A stretch of 64,000 bases of DNA from Brevibacterium sp. RIT 803 (GCF_016892625.1 NZ_JAFEMW010000006.1:124001-188000); one strand, 5' to 3'. Counted from the stretch's first letter, positions 33,233-44,400 are shown. Notes: generated from the letters alone by a model not told the origin. Translations and numbers: made by a program.

Positions 33233-35092
33233 TCATTCCGCGAGGGCGGCCGCGACCTTCTCAGCGAGAGCCCGGCCGATGCCCTGAACCTCGCACAGTT
33301 CTTCGATGCTGGCCGCTCGCACCCTCTTCACAGAGCCGAAATGGCGCAGCAGCGCGGTCCTCTTCGACTCGCCCAGTCCGGAGATGTCATCGAGGACGGA
33401 GCTGGTCATCGCCTTGGCCCGCTTCGATCGGTGGTAGCTGATGGCGAAGCGATGAGCCTCATCGCGCAGGCGCTGCATGAGGAACAGTCCCTCTGAGTTC
33501 CGGGGCAGGATGACGGGGAACGGATCGTCTGGGACCCAGACCTCTTCGAGTCGCTTGGCCAGACCGACTACCGAGATGTCGACGATGCCCAGATCGTGCA
33601 GGGCTCTGGTGGCCGCCGCGACCTGCGGGCCGGCCCCATCGACGACGAGCAGGCTGGGACGGTACCCGAACCGTTCATCGGGCTCATCGGAGCTCATCTG
33701 TTCGAGATAACGGCTGAAGCGACGTGAGACGACGTCATACATCGACGCCGTGTCATCGGTTGCGGCCTCGCCGTGAATGGCGAAGTGACGGTAGTCGCGC
33801 TTCTTCACGAGACCGTCTTCGAACACCACGAGTGAGGCCACGACATTGGAGCCTTGAGTGTGAGAGATGTCGATGCATTCGATGCGCAGGGGCGCCTCGG
33901 GCAGCGACAGGTACTCCTGGATCTCCTTGAGCGCCGTGCTGCGCGTGGTCAGATCGGAGGAACGCTTGAGCTTATGCTGGAGCAGAGCTTCTTTCGCGTT
34001 CTTCGCCACGGTCTCGAGAACGGCCTTCTTCTCTCCGCGTTCCGGAACCCGCACGGCGACTTTGGATCCGCGCTGTTCACTCAGCCAGCTCTCGAGCGAG
34101 TCGATATCTGCAGGGACCGTGTCGACGAGGATCTCGCGGGGAATGGCATCCGCATCGAGACCCGTGTAAGCCTGACGCAGGTAATCGGTGGTGAGTTCGG
34201 CAGGGCTGTGGTCGTCAGAGCGTTCGATGATCCAGCCGCGCTGTCCCCGAATGCGTCCCTGACGGACGTGGAAGACCTGCACCGAAGCTTCGAGCTCCTC
34301 GGTGACGAGAGCGAATACGTCGCAGTCTGCGTTGACGGAGAGCACGACCGCTGACTTGTCGAGCACCTTCTGCAGCGCCGTGATCTCGTCCCGCAGGCGG
34401 GCTGCCCGTTCGTAATCGAGTTCCTCGGCAGCCGAAGCCATCTCCTTCTGCCGGTAGCTGATGAATCGACCCGTGTTGCCGGACATGAAGTCAGAGATGC
34501 TGCGGGCCAGATCCTTGTGGCCCTCAACGCTGATCTGTCCCACACAGGGGGCGGCGCATTTGTCGATGTATCCCAACAGGCAGGGACGCCCGCTGCGTTC
34601 GGCTCGTCTGTACACTCCGGCGGTGCAGGTGCGCATCGGAAAGGCCCTCAGCAGCAGGTCGAGCGTGTCCTTGATCGCCCACACCTGGGCAAAGGGTCCG
34701 AAGTACTTCACGCCCTTACGACGTTTGCCACGGGTGATGAAGGCCCGCGGCACCTCGTCGTTCATCGTGATCGCGAGATACGGGTAGGACTTGTCGTCGC
34801 GGAACATGACGTTGAACCGCGGGTTGAACTCATTGATCCACGTCCACTCGAGCTGCAGCGCCTCGACCTCAGTGTCGACGACAGTCCATTCCACTGAGGC
34901 AGCGGTGTGGACCATCGTCGAGGTCCGGGGATGCAGCTGCGCGGGGTTCGAGAAGTACGAGTTCAACCGATTGCGGAGGTTCTTCGCCTTCCCGACATAG
35001 ATCACACGCCGGTCGGGGTCACGGAATTTGTAGACCCCGGCCGAGGTCGGAATGCTGCCTGTGGCCGGGCGGTAGGACGCTGGATCAGCCAT
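33233..35092 (-). CDS. uvrC: UvrABC system protein C (excinuclease)
   Basis: A 619-residue UvrC, which makes both incisions in nucleotide excision repair. The N-terminal GIY-YIG nuclease has [20 protein letters not shown] (residues 19-38), then the UVR motif [11 protein letters not shown] near 215, the RNase H-like C-terminal nuclease ([31 protein letters not shown]), and two helix-hairpin-helix motifs ([18 protein letters not shown] and [13 protein letters not shown]). The start ATG lies eight bases inside the end of uvrA; further in-frame sequence upstream is uvrA read in another frame. It is expressed with uvrA. Confidence 0.95.
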   Translation of the reverse strand: MADPASYRPATGSIPTSAGVYKFRDPDRRVIYVGKAKNLRNRLNSYFSNPAQLHPRTSTMVHTAASVEWTVVDTEVEALQLEWTWINEFNPRFNVMFRDDKSYPYLAITMNDEVPRAFITRGKRRKGVKYFGPFAQVWAIKDTLDLLLRAFPMRTCTAGVYRRAERSGRPCLLGYIDKCAAPCVGQISVEGHKDLARSISDFMSGNTGRFISYRQKEMASAAEELDYERAARLRDEITALQKVLDKSAVVLSVNADCDVFALVTEELEASVQVFHVRQGRIRGQRGWIIERSDDHSPAELTTDYLRQAYTGLDADAIPREILVDTVPADIDSLESWLSEQRGSKVAVRVPERGEKKAVLETVAKNAKEALLQHKLKRSSDLTTRSTALKEIQEYLSLPEAPLRIECIDISHTQGSNVVASLVVFEDGLVKKRDYRHFAIHGEAATDDTASMYDVVSRRFSRYLEQMSSDEPDERFGYRPSLLVVDGAGPQVAAATRALHDLGIVDISVVGLAKRLEEVWVPDDPFPVILPRNSEGLFLMQRLRDEAHRFAISYHRSKRAKAMTSSVLDDISGLGESKRTALLRHFGSVKRVRAASIEELCEVQGIGRALAEKVAAALAE

Positions 35093-37958
35093 CGAGCAAC
35101 GCTTTGAGGAATCGCCCGGTATGGCTCTTCTTATTGACCGCCACCTCTTCCGGGGTGCCCTGGGCGATGATCTTTCCACCGCCTCGTCCGCCCTCCGGGC
35201 CGAGGTCGATGACATGGTCGGCGTTGCCGATGACATCGAGGTTGTGTTCGATGACGATGACCGTGTTGCCCTTTTCCACGAGCCCCTGCAGCACATGGAG
35301 CAGCTTCGAGATGTCTTCGAAGTGCAGTCCGGTGGTCGGTTCGTCGAGAACGTAGGCGGTGCGACCGCGGGACCGTTTCTGGAGCTCAGCCGCGAGTTTG
35401 ACTCGCTGGGCTTCACCACCGGAGAGAGTGGTTGCGGGCTGGCCGAGGCGAACATAGCCCAGCCCGACCTCCACAAGGGTGTTGAGGTGTCGGGCGATGG
35501 CAGGGATCGCGGCGAAGAACTCGGCACCCTGCTCGATCGGCATCTCGAGCACCTCGGCGATGGACTTGCCTTTGAAGGTCACTTCAAGCGTCTCGCGGTT
35601 GTAGCGGGCTCCCCCGCAGACCTCGCAGGTGACGTAGACGTCGGGCAGGAAGTTCATCTCGATCTTGATCGTGCCGTCGCCGCTGCAGTTCTCGCAGCGT
35701 CCGCCCTTGACGTTGAAGGAGAACCGCCCCGGCTGGTAGCCGCGGATCTTCGCCGATTCGGTCTCTGCGAACAGACGCCGGATGCGGTCGAAGACCCCGG
35801 TGTAGGTCGCCGGGTTCGACCGTGGGGTACGGCCGATCGGTGATTGGTCGACGTGGACGACCTTGTCGAGATTGTCCAGTCCGGTGACTCGCTTGTGTCG
35901 GCCCGGAACCCGAGAGGCGCCGTTGAGGACATTGGCCATCTGGGTGTAGAGGATCTCGTTGACCAGGGTCGACTTGCCTGAGCCGGAGACACCGGTGACC
36001 GCGGTGAGCACACCGAGGGGGAAGGAGACAGAGACGTCACGGAGGTTGTTCTCGACGGCCTTCTCAACCGTGACGACACGGTCTTTGTCCACGGGCCTGC
36101 GAGTGGTCGGGACCTGGATGGCTCTGCGTCCGGCGAGATAGTCACCGGTGATGGAGCGATCTGCGTCCTTGAGACCGTCGACTGGGCCCGAGTAGATGAC
36201 CTCTCCCCCGTGCTCGCCCGCACCTGGACCGATGTCGACGATCCAGTCGGCCGAATAGATGGTGTCTTCGTCGTGTTCGACGACGATGAGGGTATTGCCG
36301 AGCTCCTTGAGCTTGTTCAGTGTCTCGATGAGTCGTCGGTTATCGCGCTGGTGGAGACCGATCGAGGGCTCGTCGAGGACGTAGAGGACCCCGACGAGGC
36401 CGGAGCCGATCTGTGTGGCCAAGCGGATGCGCTGCGCCTCACCGCCGGACAGCGAGCCAGCGGGCCGGTCGAGGCTGAGGTAGTCGAGCCCGACGTCGAG
36501 GAGGAAGCCGAGACGTGCGTTGATCTCCTTCATCACCTGGGCCGCAACTGCCGCATCGCGAGAGTCCAGTTCCAGTTGTGAGAGGAACTCGGCGGATTCG
36601 TCAAGAGCCAGCTCGGAGACCTCGGCAATCGACTTTCCGCCGACCTTGACGGCGAGGATCTCCGGTTTGAGTCGGGCACCGTTGCAGCTCGCACAGGGAA
36701 TTTCGCGCATGTAGGACTCGTAGCGTTCCCGCGACCATTCCGACTCTGTTTCCTCGTGCTTGCGCTGGATGTACTGGTAGACGCCTTCGAATCCGGTGGA
36801 GTAGGTGCGTTCGCGTCCGAACCGGTTCTTGTATTTGACGTGGACCTTGTAGTCCTTGCCGGTCAGGATCGCAGTCTTGTCGGAGGTGCGCAGATCCTTC
36901 CACGCGGTCTTCATATCGAAGCCGAGTTCATCGCCGAGACCTTTGAGGAGGCGGTTGAAGTACTTCGTCACCTGTTTTCCGCCGGCCCAGGGGGCGATCG
37001 AACCCTCGCCGAGACTGAGGTCCTCATCGGGAACGACGAGTGACTCATCGACCTGGAGCCGAGTGCCGATGCCGTCACAGGTGGGGCAGGCACCGAAGGG
37101 CGAGTTGAACGAGAATGTGCGGGGTTCGATCTCGTCGATCGCCAGCGGGTGCTCGTTCGGGCACGACATGTGCTCCGAGAAGGTTCGGGTCACGCCTTCG
37201 TCGACCATCTCGACATCGATACGTCCGTCGGCCAGGCCCAGCGCAGTCTCGACGGAGTCGGTCAGGCGTGGGCGCAGACCCGACTTCGCCACCAAACGGT
37301 CGACGACGACGGAGATCGTGTGCTTGTACTGCTTCTCCAAGGTGGGAGGTTCGCTGAGGCTGATCTGCTCTCCATCGACGATGGCGCGAGAGAAGCCCTT
37401 GGCCTGCAGCTCGGTGAAGAGGTCGACGAACTCGCCCTTGCGGGAACGGACGATGGGAGCCAGCACGAGGAACTTCGTCCGCTCCTCGAGTTCGAGCAGC
37501 TGGTCCACGATCTGCTGTGGAGTCTGCTTCGTGATGATCTCACCGCACACGGGGCAATGCGGCACGCCGATGCGAGCCCACAGCAGGCGCAGGAAGTCAT
37601 AGACCTCGGTGATGGTGCCGACCGTGGAGCGAGGGTTGCGGGAGGTCGACTTCTGGTCGATCGACACCGCCGGCGACAGGCCCTCGATGAAATCGACGTC
37701 GGGTTTGTCCATCTGGCCCAAAAACATTCGGGCATATGAGGACAGGGACTCGACGTAACGGCGCTGCCCCTCGGCGAAGATCGTATCGAAGGCCAAAGAT
37801 GACTTCCCCGACCCCGAGAGACCGGTGAAGACGATCATGGAATCGCGAGGTAGGGCGACCTCCACGTTCTTGAGGTTATGGGCGCGTGCGCCCTTGACCC
37901 ACAGAGTGTCGAGATGTGACACGCCTGTCGACTGCTCACCGCTGTTAGTTTTCATCAC
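35085..37958 (-). CDS. uvrA: UvrABC system protein A (excinuclease ATPase)
   Basis: A 957-residue UvrA, the damage-sensing ATPase of nucleotide excision repair. It has two split ABC modules: Walker A sites [14 protein letters not shown] near residue 45 and [14 protein letters not shown] near 660, two signature sequences ([13 protein letters not shown] and [13 protein letters not shown]), and zinc fingers including CENCSGDG ... CEVCGGARY. The start is a GTG-ATG pair at 37958; a TACAGT -10 six bases upstream and no Shine-Dalgarno suggest a leaderless message beginning at the GTG. It follows the helicase gene by 12 bases and overlaps uvrC by eight. No SOS box was found. Confidence 0.95.
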   Translation of the reverse strand: MMKTNSGEQSTGVSHLDTLWVKGARAHNLKNVEVALPRDSMIVFTGLSGSGKSSLAFDTIFAEGQRRYVESLSSYARMFLGQMDKPDVDFIEGLSPAVSIDQKSTSRNPRSTVGTITEVYDFLRLLWARIGVPHCPVCGEIITKQTPQQIVDQLLELEERTKFLVLAPIVRSRKGEFVDLFTELQAKGFSRAIVDGEQISLSEPPTLEKQYKHTISVVVDRLVAKSGLRPRLTDSVETALGLADGRIDVEMVDEGVTRTFSEHMSCPNEHPLAIDEIEPRTFSFNSPFGACPTCDGIGTRLQVDESLVVPDEDLSLGEGSIAPWAGGKQVTKYFNRLLKGLGDELGFDMKTAWKDLRTSDKTAILTGKDYKVHVKYKNRFGRERTYSTGFEGVYQYIQRKHEETESEWSRERYESYMREIPCASCNGARLKPEILAVKVGGKSIAEVSELALDESAEFLSQLELDSRDAAVAAQVMKEINARLGFLLDVGLDYLSLDRPAGSLSGGEAQRIRLATQIGSGLVGVLYVLDEPSIGLHQRDNRRLIETLNKLKELGNTLIVVEHDEDTIYSADWIVDIGPGAGEHGGEVIYSGPVDGLKDADRSITGDYLAGRRAIQVPTTRRPVDKDRVVTVEKAVENNLRDVSVSFPLGVLTAVTGVSGSGKSTLVNEILYTQMANVLNGASRVPGRHKRVTGLDNLDKVVHVDQSPIGRTPRSNPATYTGVFDRIRRLFAETESAKIRGYQPGRFSFNVKGGRCENCSGDGTIKIEMNFLPDVYVTCEVCGGARYNRETLEVTFKGKSIAEVLEMPIEQGAEFFAAIPAIARHLNTLVEVGLGYVRLGQPATTLSGGEAQRVKLAAELQKRSRGRTAYVLDEPTTGLHFEDISKLLHVLQGLVEKGNTVIVIEHNLDVIGNADHVIDLGPEGGRGGGKIIAQGTPEEVAVNKKSHTGRFLKALLDG

Positions 37959-37964
37959 CTGACC

Positions 37965-37970
37965 ACTGTA
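37965..37970 (-). promoter_or_regulatory. -10 element of leaderless uvrA, abutting the helicase stop
   Basis: TACAGT directly follows the TAA stop codon of the helicase gene (TAATACAGT) and is six bases before the uvrA GTG. Confidence 0.45.
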
Positions 37971-40496
37971 TTACTCGGCACTGACATTGCTTGTATGGGG
38001 ACGGGCGCTGATCTCTCCGACCGCGAGGATTCGGAGCACGATGTCTCCGGCTTCGTCGCTTGCCGGCACATCCACCTCGGCGTCGATGGCCCAGTCCCTG
38101 TTGTCATCGGGATCGGCCAAGGTCTGACGGACGGTCCACGTCTGGGAACCAGGTTCGATCGAGATATATTCCTTGCCTCTGGCCTTCCCATCGGTGAGGA
38201 GGTCGCCGTATTCCTCGTAGAAGTCTTCGATCGCGTCCTCCCACGCCGTGGCATCGAAGCCGCTGTCGGCGTCGAGGCGGCCCAGTTCGGCGTAGTCGGC
38301 ACGTTCTGCCAACAGCACCCGGTGGAACAGGGCATTGCGCACCTCGGCGGTGAAGACTCGCTCGTTGTCTGAGAACTTGCGATCGAGGTCTGGCAGCTCT
38401 TCGTCGGCGAAGTCCGTCGGGGACAGCCCCTGCAGGGTGCGCCATTCGTCGAGCAGAGACGAGTCGGTGCGGGCGATCGTCTCCCCCAGCCATTCGATGA
38501 TGGTCGAGAGCTCCTCCGTCCTGTTGTCGGCGGGCACATTGTGTGTCAGCGCGCGGAACACGTCGGTGAGGTAGCGAAGGAGGCTGCCCTCCACCCTGGT
38601 GAGAGTGTAGTAGCTGACGAATTGGGTGAAGCCCATTGCCTGTTCGATCATGTCACGAACGATCGACTTCGGTTCGAAGTTCCCCGCCCGCAGCCACGGG
38701 TGCACCACGATGAAGTGCTCGAAGGCGGGATCGAGGACATCTGCCAGCGGCTTCGGTCCTTCGATCTCGTCAAGGATGGCCATGCGCTCGGGGTATTCGA
38801 GGCCGTCTGCTTTGAGTTCGGCCAGGGTGTCCTTCTTGAGCCGATCGAGTTGGCCCTTAAGGACGGGAAACGGCACCGGCGTGGTGGATTCGACGAGCGA
38901 GACCACATCGAGGGCGTAGGTCTCCGACTCCGGGTCGAGGAGTTCGAGACCGGCGAGCACGAAGGGCGCCAACGGCTGGTTGAGGGCGAATTGGGGCCCA
39001 AGGTCGGTGGTCGGGACCAGTTCGCCTCCCCTCGCTTCGATGAGGCCGGCATCGATGAGAGAGCGGCCGATGCTCAAGGCTGTGAGTTTGAGGTCAAGGT
39101 GACGTTCCCGGCTTTCGTGGGTTTTGTCGATGAAGCGGCTGATCGTGCCCACGTCCGATCCCGGCCGGGCGACGAGGTTGAGGATCGTCGAATGGTCGAT
39201 CTTCATACGTGAGCGCAGAGATTCGGCCTGGGATTCGATGAGTTTGGTGTAGGTCTCCTCCGACCAGCCGACGAATCCGGCCGGGGCTGATTTCTTCTTG
39301 ACCTTCTTCTTTTTCTTGTCGGCATTGGCCGCCTTGGCCTCTGCCCGCATGTTCTCGATGACATGTTCGGGTGCCTGCGCGATGACGTAGCCACGGGTGT
39401 CGAACCCCGCGCGACCCGCGCGGCCTGCCAGCTGTTGGAATTCGCGGACGCTGAGTTTGCGCATCTTCCGGCCGTCGAATTTCGTCAGTCCTGTCAGCAG
39501 CACAGAGCGGATGGGAACGTTGATGCCCACGCCGAGCGTGTCGGTGCCTGAGATGACCAACAGCAGACCCTTGAGTGCGAGCTGTTCGACCAGACGGCGA
39601 TATTTGGGCAGCATGCCCGCGTGGTGGACACCGACGCCATGCAGGAGCAGCTTGCGCAGGCTCTGTCCGAATCCCTTCGCGAAGGTGAACCCCTTGATGG
39701 CTGCTGCGACCGCGGCCTTCTGTTCCTTCGACGCCAGATCGACGGACAACAGGCCTGTGGCCAGATCGATTGCGCCTGCCTGGGAGTAGGACACGACATA
39801 GACGGGAGCTTTGTCGTTGCGCACCAGGGAGCGCAATGTGTCAGAGAGTGTCTCGGTGGAGTACTCGTACTCGAGTGGAACCGGTCGGGTCGCCGAGGTG
39901 ACGACGGAGCTGTCGCGGCCGGTGGTCTCTTCCATGGTGCGACAGATCTCGCTCGTGTCGCCCAGCGTCGCCGACATGAGTACGAACTGCGCCTGTGGCA
40001 TCTCGAGCAGGGGCACCTGCCATGCCCACCCGCGAGAAGGATCGGCGACATAGTGGAATTCGTCCATCACGACCATGCCTGCGTCGACCATTCCGCCTTC
40101 GCGCAGAGCCTGGTTCGCCAGGATCTCGGCCGTCGCACAGATCACGGGCGCTTCCCCGTTGACGGTGGAATCGCCGGTGATCATACCGACGTTCTCCGCG
40201 CCGAAGGCGTCGATGAGGGAGAAGAATTTCTCGCTCACCAGCGCCTTGAGCGGGGCCGTGTAGTAGGCCCTGATCCCGCGGGTGAACGATTGGTAGAGGG
40301 CGAACAGTGCCACGAGGGACTTGCCCGAACCTGTGGGAGTGGCCACGATAGTGTTGTCGCCGGCCAAAATGTTGAGGATGGCTTCGTCCTGGGCGGGATA
40401 CGGTTCGATCCCCAGCTCTTCGCAGTAGTCGCCGAACGCCTCATACACTGCGTCTTCATCAGCGAATTCCGCTGGGATCTCCTGCAATCGCACCAC
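37971..40496 (-). CDS. Ski2/Mtr4-like DExH RNA helicase with DUF3516 domain
   Basis: An 841-residue superfamily 2 helicase. Motif I is ATPTGSGKS (about 53-61), motif II is DEFH, motif III SAT, and motif VI QLAGRAGRAGFDTRG; the DExH box and the C-terminal DUF3516 region (roughly 500-841) mark the actinobacterial group related to Ski2/Mtr4 and HelY. A lysine run, KKKKKVKKK, near residue 400 separates the helicase core from the C-terminal part and may bind RNA. Likely role is RNA unwinding or turnover; not proved. The start is GTG 40496, with a second GTG next to it. The gene is divergent from the YciI gene. Confidence 0.88.
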   Translation of the reverse strand: MVRLQEIPAEFADEDAVYEAFGDYCEELGIEPYPAQDEAILNILAGDNTIVATPTGSGKSLVALFALYQSFTRGIRAYYTAPLKALVSEKFFSLIDAFGAENVGMITGDSTVNGEAPVICATAEILANQALREGGMVDAGMVVMDEFHYVADPSRGWAWQVPLLEMPQAQFVLMSATLGDTSEICRTMEETTGRDSSVVTSATRPVPLEYEYSTETLSDTLRSLVRNDKAPVYVVSYSQAGAIDLATGLLSVDLASKEQKAAVAAAIKGFTFAKGFGQSLRKLLLHGVGVHHAGMLPKYRRLVEQLALKGLLLVISGTDTLGVGINVPIRSVLLTGLTKFDGRKMRKLSVREFQQLAGRAGRAGFDTRGYVIAQAPEHVIENMRAEAKAANADKKKKKVKKKSAPAGFVGWSEETYTKLIESQAESLRSRMKIDHSTILNLVARPGSDVGTISRFIDKTHESRERHLDLKLTALSIGRSLIDAGLIEARGGELVPTTDLGPQFALNQPLAPFVLAGLELLDPESETYALDVVSLVESTTPVPFPVLKGQLDRLKKDTLAELKADGLEYPERMAILDEIEGPKPLADVLDPAFEHFIVVHPWLRAGNFEPKSIVRDMIEQAMGFTQFVSYYTLTRVEGSLLRYLTDVFRALTHNVPADNRTEELSTIIEWLGETIARTDSSLLDEWRTLQGLSPTDFADEELPDLDRKFSDNERVFTAEVRNALFHRVLLAERADYAELGRLDADSGFDATAWEDAIEDFYEEYGDLLTDGKARGKEYISIEPGSQTWTVRQTLADPDDNRDWAIDAEVDVPASDEAGDIVLRILAVGEISARPHTSNVSAE

Positions 40497-40562
40497 AAAT
40501 ATGCACAGACCTTTCCGTTTAGACTGATGTCCATCCTATTGATCGAACCTCAGGAGTTTCAG

Positions 40563-40853
40563 ATGCCGGTTTTCGCTGTCAACTATGTCTATGGACCAGA
40601 TACCGACGCCCGGATGGAGTCACGACCTGCGCACCGTGCGTGGCAGGCCGATCTGTACGAAGCCGGAACCGTTTTGGCCTCGGGCCCGTTGGACAATGAA
40701 CCGGTTCCCGGAGGTCTGCTGTTGCTGCAGGCCGCCGACCGCAAGGAAATCGACGCTCACTTGGCGAACGATCCCTATGCTTCGATCGGTGTCATCGACG
40801 AGACGATCGTTCGGGAGTGGACCCCAGTCTTCGGTCCGTTCTCCCAGGACTGA
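40563..40853 (+). CDS. YciI family protein
   Basis: A 96-residue dimeric alpha/beta-barrel protein of the YciI family, with RPAHRAWQADLYEAG and SGPLDNEPVPGGLLLLQA holding the conserved His and Asp that are proposed active-site residues. Function unknown. The ATG has AGGAG six bases upstream; an ATG at 40527 in frame is too far from a ribosome site. A TAGACT -10 element at 40520 gives a leader of about 30 bases. It is convergent with terC across a strong hairpin. Confidence 0.88.
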   Translation: MPVFAVNYVYGPDTDARMESRPAHRAWQADLYEAGTVLASGPLDNEPVPGGLLLLQAADRKEIDAHLANDPYASIGVIDETIVREWTPVFGPFSQD

Positions 40854-40896
40854 GCCTGCTCTCAGAGACTTGAGTCTCGTGCCGCATGGCCCACGC

Positions 40897-40930
40897 GCGC
40901 GGGTGTCCCCACTCGGGAGGACACCCGCGC
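40897..40930. terminator. Bidirectional hairpin between the YciI gene and terC
   Basis: GCGCGGGTGTCC and GGACACCCGCGC form a perfect 12-bp stem around a ten-base loop, between two convergent genes. A minor GAGACT/AGTCTC dyad lies just before it. Confidence 0.8.
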
Positions 40931-40962
40931 ACAGCCGCACCTGCGGCAGCAGGATCGGTCAC

Positions 40963-42030
40963 TCAGTCCTGCGAGGCGTCTGACTCCGCTGAGCTGGAGT
41001 TCGAGCTGCGAATAGGGATGCCGTCCTTCTTCATCTTCGCCAATGAGGCGAGTGTCGCCACCACCATGGCAAAGACGATGAAGCTCAGCGACAACCAGGT
41101 CGGCACCTCTGGGATTGCTTTGCCCCAGGACAGGAAGCCCCAGTCCGATTCGTGCAGAGCATGGATGAAGAGCTTCACACCGATGAAGGCGAGGATCGCC
41201 GCGATTCCGTAATGGAGGTAGACGAGCTTGTCGACGAGACCTCCGAGCAGGAAGTAGAGCTGGCGCAGACCCATCAGCGCGAAGACGTTCGCGGTGAAGA
41301 CGAGGAACGTGTTCTGTGTGACGCCGAAGATCGCTGGAATCGAGTCGAGGGCGAACATGACGTCCGTGGACCCGATCGCGATGAAGACGATGAACATGGG
41401 CGTCCAGTATTTCTTGCCCTCGATCGTCACGCGCAGGCTGTTGCCGTGGTACTCGTCGACGACGTTGATCCGCTTGCGCAGGAGTCGGATGAGACCGTTC
41501 TCTCCGTCGCCCTCATCTTCATTGCTGAATGCCTGGCGGAAGGCGACGATGAGGAGGAAGATGCCGAAGATGAAGAAGACCTCGACGAATGCGGTGATGA
41601 TCGCGGAACCGGCCAAGATGAAGATGCCGCGGAAGACGATGGCGATGATGATGCCCACCATCAGGACTTCCTGCTGATATTTCCGCGGTACCGAGAAGCT
41701 GCCCATGATGATGATGAACACGAACAGGTTGTCGATGCTCAGCGAGTATTCGAGCAGCCAGCCGGTGAGGAACTCACTGCCGTGAGTTGAGTCTCCGATG
41801 GCGAAGAGCGCTCCGGCGAAGATGATGGCGAGGCCGACGTAGAAGGCGACCCAGATGCCCGCTTCCTTCATCGACGGAGTGTGCGGCCGTTTGATCACGA
41901 GAAGCAGGTCGAAGACGAGGATCGCAACGACGACGATGCCCGAGGTGATCATGAACCACGCGGGGATGACGGACTCACTCCCAGCTGCGGCTTGACCGCC
42001 TGCTGCGAGTGTGGAGGACAGGATATCCAT
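40963..42030 (-). CDS. TerC family integral membrane protein, probable Mn2+ exporter
   Basis: A 355-residue TerC-family protein with about nine transmembrane helices. The conserved acidic residues are in LSIDNLFVFIIIMG and STDVMFALDSIPAIFG, the two metal-binding repeats. TerC proteins such as Alx and MeeF/MeeY export manganese, often to protect or to metallate secreted proteins. The start ATG has AAGG six bases upstream. The 202-base upstream region carries a candidate yybP-ykoY riboswitch, which senses Mn2+, and this supports the export role over tellurite resistance. Confidence 0.9.
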   Translation of the reverse strand: MDILSSTLAAGGQAAAGSESVIPAWFMITSGIVVVAILVFDLLLVIKRPHTPSMKEAGIWVAFYVGLAIIFAGALFAIGDSTHGSEFLTGWLLEYSLSIDNLFVFIIIMGSFSVPRKYQQEVLMVGIIIAIVFRGIFILAGSAIITAFVEVFFIFGIFLLIVAFRQAFSNEDEGDGENGLIRLLRKRINVVDEYHGNSLRVTIEGKKYWTPMFIVFIAIGSTDVMFALDSIPAIFGVTQNTFLVFTANVFALMGLRQLYFLLGGLVDKLVYLHYGIAAILAFIGVKLFIHALHESDWGFLSWGKAIPEVPTWLSLSFIVFAMVVATLASLAKMKKDGIPIRSSNSSSAESDASQD

Positions 42031-42064
42031 GGATGCCTTTCAAAGGTGTCAGTGATGTATCCGT

Positions 42065-42180
42065 GCCGAAAGTCTCTCCCACGCTATGACCACTGTGACA
42101 GTGGCGGCGTGCGCTCCGTGCCCGGACCCTCTGACGGATCGTGGTGACGAGCACGGATGGACGGGATACTCCCTTTCGCC
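42065..42180 (-). ncRNA. Candidate yybP-ykoY (manganese) riboswitch in the terC leader
   Basis: Read on the minus strand, the leader begins CGAAAGGGAGTA (42178-42167) and ends GAGAGACTTTCG (42078-42067). CGAAAG pairs with CTTTCG as stem P1, GGGAGTA matches the conserved GGGGAGUA of the class, and AGAC beside the 3' P1 strand matches the conserved AGACC. Inside are TCGTCACCAC and a perfect CCACTG/CAGTGG hairpin (42090-42104). The length, about 115 bases, and the terC gene downstream are typical. The start codon is 35 bases after the element. Confidence 0.7.
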
Positions 42181-42189
42181 AGCCACACC

Positions 42190-42195
42190 AGTATA
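42190..42195 (-). promoter_or_regulatory. -10 element of the terC riboswitch transcript
   Basis: TATACT on the minus strand ends ten bases before the first riboswitch stem, so the transcript would begin almost at the 5' edge of P1. Confidence 0.5.
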
Positions 42196-42232
42196 GTCGT
42201 GCGGATGCATGTGCATGAGCACGTGGGTCGAA

Positions 42233-44365
42233 TCAGGCGTGCCCGGCCTGCTTCATCTGCCGCAGTTCCTTCTTGAGATCCGAGAGTTCGTCCCTCAGCC
42301 GGGCCGCGAGCTCGAACTGCAGCTCCGCTGCCGCCGTGTGCATCTGCGAGGTCAGTGACTCGATGAGTTCGGTCAGGTCGGCTGCCGGTGGGCGCAGGGA
42401 ACCGGACGTGCCTGCTGCCTGACGCTGTTCGTCGGTGAGCGTCGAGTTGTAACCGCGTTTGCCCTTGCCGTAGTCGAATTCGGTGAGGAGCTCACGCGTG
42501 TCCGCGTCCTCTCGCTGCAGGCGTTCGGTGATGTCGGCGATCTTCTTGACCAGCGGCATGGGGTCGATGCCGTGTTCCTTGTTGTGCGCGACCTGTATCT
42601 CGCGTCGACGATCGGTCTCGTCGATGGCCTCACGCATGGACCGCGTGATGGTGTCGGCGTACATATGAACCTGGCCGTTGATGTTACGAGCCGCGCGACC
42701 GATCGTCTGGATCAGGGAGGTGGCCGAACGCAGGAAACCCTCCTTGTCAGCGTCGAGGATGGCCACAAGGGAGACTTCTGGCAGATCGAGGCCCTCACGC
42801 AGAAGGTTGATTCCGACGAGGACATCGAACTCGCCGGCCCTGAGCTCTGTCAGAAGTTCGACTCGGCGCAGTGTGTCGACGTCCGAGTGGAGGTACTGCA
42901 CTCTCACATCGTGTTCGAGGAGGTAGTCAGTGAGATCCTCGGCCATCTTCTTCGTCAGCGTGGTGACCAGGACTCTCTCCTGTGCATCGACGCGAGTTCT
43001 GATCTCGTCGAGCAGGTCGTCGATCTGTCCCTTCGTCGGCTTGACGACGATCTCCGGATCGACGAGACCTGTGGGTCGGATGATCTGCTGGACGTAGCCA
43101 TTTGCATTTCCCAGTTCGAAGTTGCCCGGAGTCGCCGACAGATACACGGCCTGTCCGATGCGTTCACGGAACTCGTCGAACTTCAGTGGCCTGTTGTCCA
43201 TCGCGCTGGGGAGTCGGAATCCGTGTTCGACCAGCGTGCGCTTGCGTGACATGTCGCCTTCGTACATGCCGCCGATCTGAGGGATCGTGACGTGGGATTC
43301 GTCGATGACGAGGAGAAAGTCCTCTGGGAAGTAGTCGAGCAGACAGTTCGGTGCCGACCCGGCGGGACGTCCGTCGATGTGCCGCGAGTAGTTCTCGATG
43401 CCGGAGGTGAACCCCATCGACTCCATCATCTCGAGATCATAGGTGGTGCGCATCTTCAGGCGTTGGGCCTCGAGAAGTTTGTTCTGCGATTCGAATTCGC
43501 TCAACCGCGTCTGCAGTTCGTTCTCGATCTCGCTGACGGCTCTCCCCATCCGGTTCTCACCGGCGACATAGTGCGAAGCGGGGAAGACGTGGATCGTCTC
43601 CTCTTCCCGGACGATCTCGCCTGTCAGAGGATGCAGCGTCTGGAGAGTTTCGATCTCGTCGCCGAAGAACTCGATCCGCAGGGCGAGTTCCTCATATTGC
43701 GGGATGATCTCGACGGTGTCGCCTCTGACGCGGAAGGTGCCACGTGTGAATGCCATGTCGTTGCGTGCGTACTGCATCGATACGAAGCGTTTGAGGAGCT
43801 CGTCGCGGTCACACTGTTCGCCCCGTCTGAGGGTCACCATCCGATCGACGTACTCTTCCGGTGTACCCAGGCCGTAGATGCAGGACACGGTGGAGACGAC
43901 GACGACGTCTCGCCGGGTCAGCAGAGAGTTCGTCGCGGAGTGGCGCAGGCGTTCGACCTCATCGTTGACCGAGGAGTCCTTCTCGATGAAGGTGTCGGTC
44001 TGCGGGACGTAGGCCTCGGGCTGATAGTAGTCGTAGTAGGAGACAAAGTATTCGACCGCGTTGTTGGGCAGCAACTGCCGGAACTCATTGGCCAGCTGCG
44101 CGGCCAGAGTCTTGTTCGGTGCCATGATCAGGGTTGGTCGCTGAACTTGTTCGATCAGCCAGGCCGTGGTCGCGGACTTGCCTGTACCGGTGGCGCCGAG
44201 CAGCACGATGTCCCGCTCTCCCTGGTCGAGGCGCTCCGAGATCTCGGTGATCGCGGTGGGCTGATCGCCGGATGGAGAGTATTCGGAGACGACTTCGAAC
44301 GGGGCGACTGTGCGCGTGACATCGGGCCTGTGGCCGATGGCTGGCAGGGGACGTTCTGAGCTCAT
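42233..44365 (-). CDS. uvrB: UvrABC system protein B (excinuclease helicase)
   Basis: A 710-residue UvrB, the damage-verifying helicase of nucleotide excision repair. Walker A is GATGTGKS (about 58-65), the beta-hairpin block is [17 protein letters not shown], the DEAD-like motif is [14 protein letters not shown], and motif VI is [15 protein letters not shown]-terminal UVR motif ([17 protein letters not shown]) binds UvrC. The start ATG lacks a Shine-Dalgarno; TAGTGT ends six bases upstream, so the mRNA is probably leaderless. It lies about 4 kb from uvrA, with the helicase and terC between. Confidence 0.95.
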   Translation of the reverse strand: MSSERPLPAIGHRPDVTRTVAPFEVVSEYSPSGDQPTAITEISERLDQGERDIVLLGATGTGKSATTAWLIEQVQRPTLIMAPNKTLAAQLANEFRQLLPNNAVEYFVSYYDYYQPEAYVPQTDTFIEKDSSVNDEVERLRHSATNSLLTRRDVVVVSTVSCIYGLGTPEEYVDRMVTLRRGEQCDRDELLKRFVSMQYARNDMAFTRGTFRVRGDTVEIIPQYEELALRIEFFGDEIETLQTLHPLTGEIVREEETIHVFPASHYVAGENRMGRAVSEIENELQTRLSEFESQNKLLEAQRLKMRTTYDLEMMESMGFTSGIENYSRHIDGRPAGSAPNCLLDYFPEDFLLVIDESHVTIPQIGGMYEGDMSRKRTLVEHGFRLPSAMDNRPLKFDEFRERIGQAVYLSATPGNFELGNANGYVQQIIRPTGLVDPEIVVKPTKGQIDDLLDEIRTRVDAQERVLVTTLTKKMAEDLTDYLLEHDVRVQYLHSDVDTLRRVELLTELRAGEFDVLVGINLLREGLDLPEVSLVAILDADKEGFLRSATSLIQTIGRAARNINGQVHMYADTITRSMREAIDETDRRREIQVAHNKEHGIDPMPLVKKIADITERLQREDADTRELLTEFDYGKGKRGYNSTLTDEQRQAAGTSGSLRPPAADLTELIESLTSQMHTAAAELQFELAARLRDELSDLKKELRQMKQAGHA

Positions 44366-44371
44366 GGTCCA

Positions 44372-44400
44372 ACACTAACCCTCGCCCATGACACAGTGAA
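44372..44400 (-). promoter_or_regulatory. uvrB promoter
   Basis: On the minus strand TTCACT (44400-44395) and TAGTGT (44377-44372) are separated by 17 bases, the best -35/-10 pair among the leaderless promoters here. The -10 is six bases before the ATG. Confidence 0.6.

Noticed and set aside
35093..35527. N-terminal extension of uvrC upstream of 35092
   Set aside because: This in-frame sequence lies in the uvrA coding region and is low-complexity Ser/Arg; UvrC proteins begin with the GIY-YIG domain shortly after 35092.
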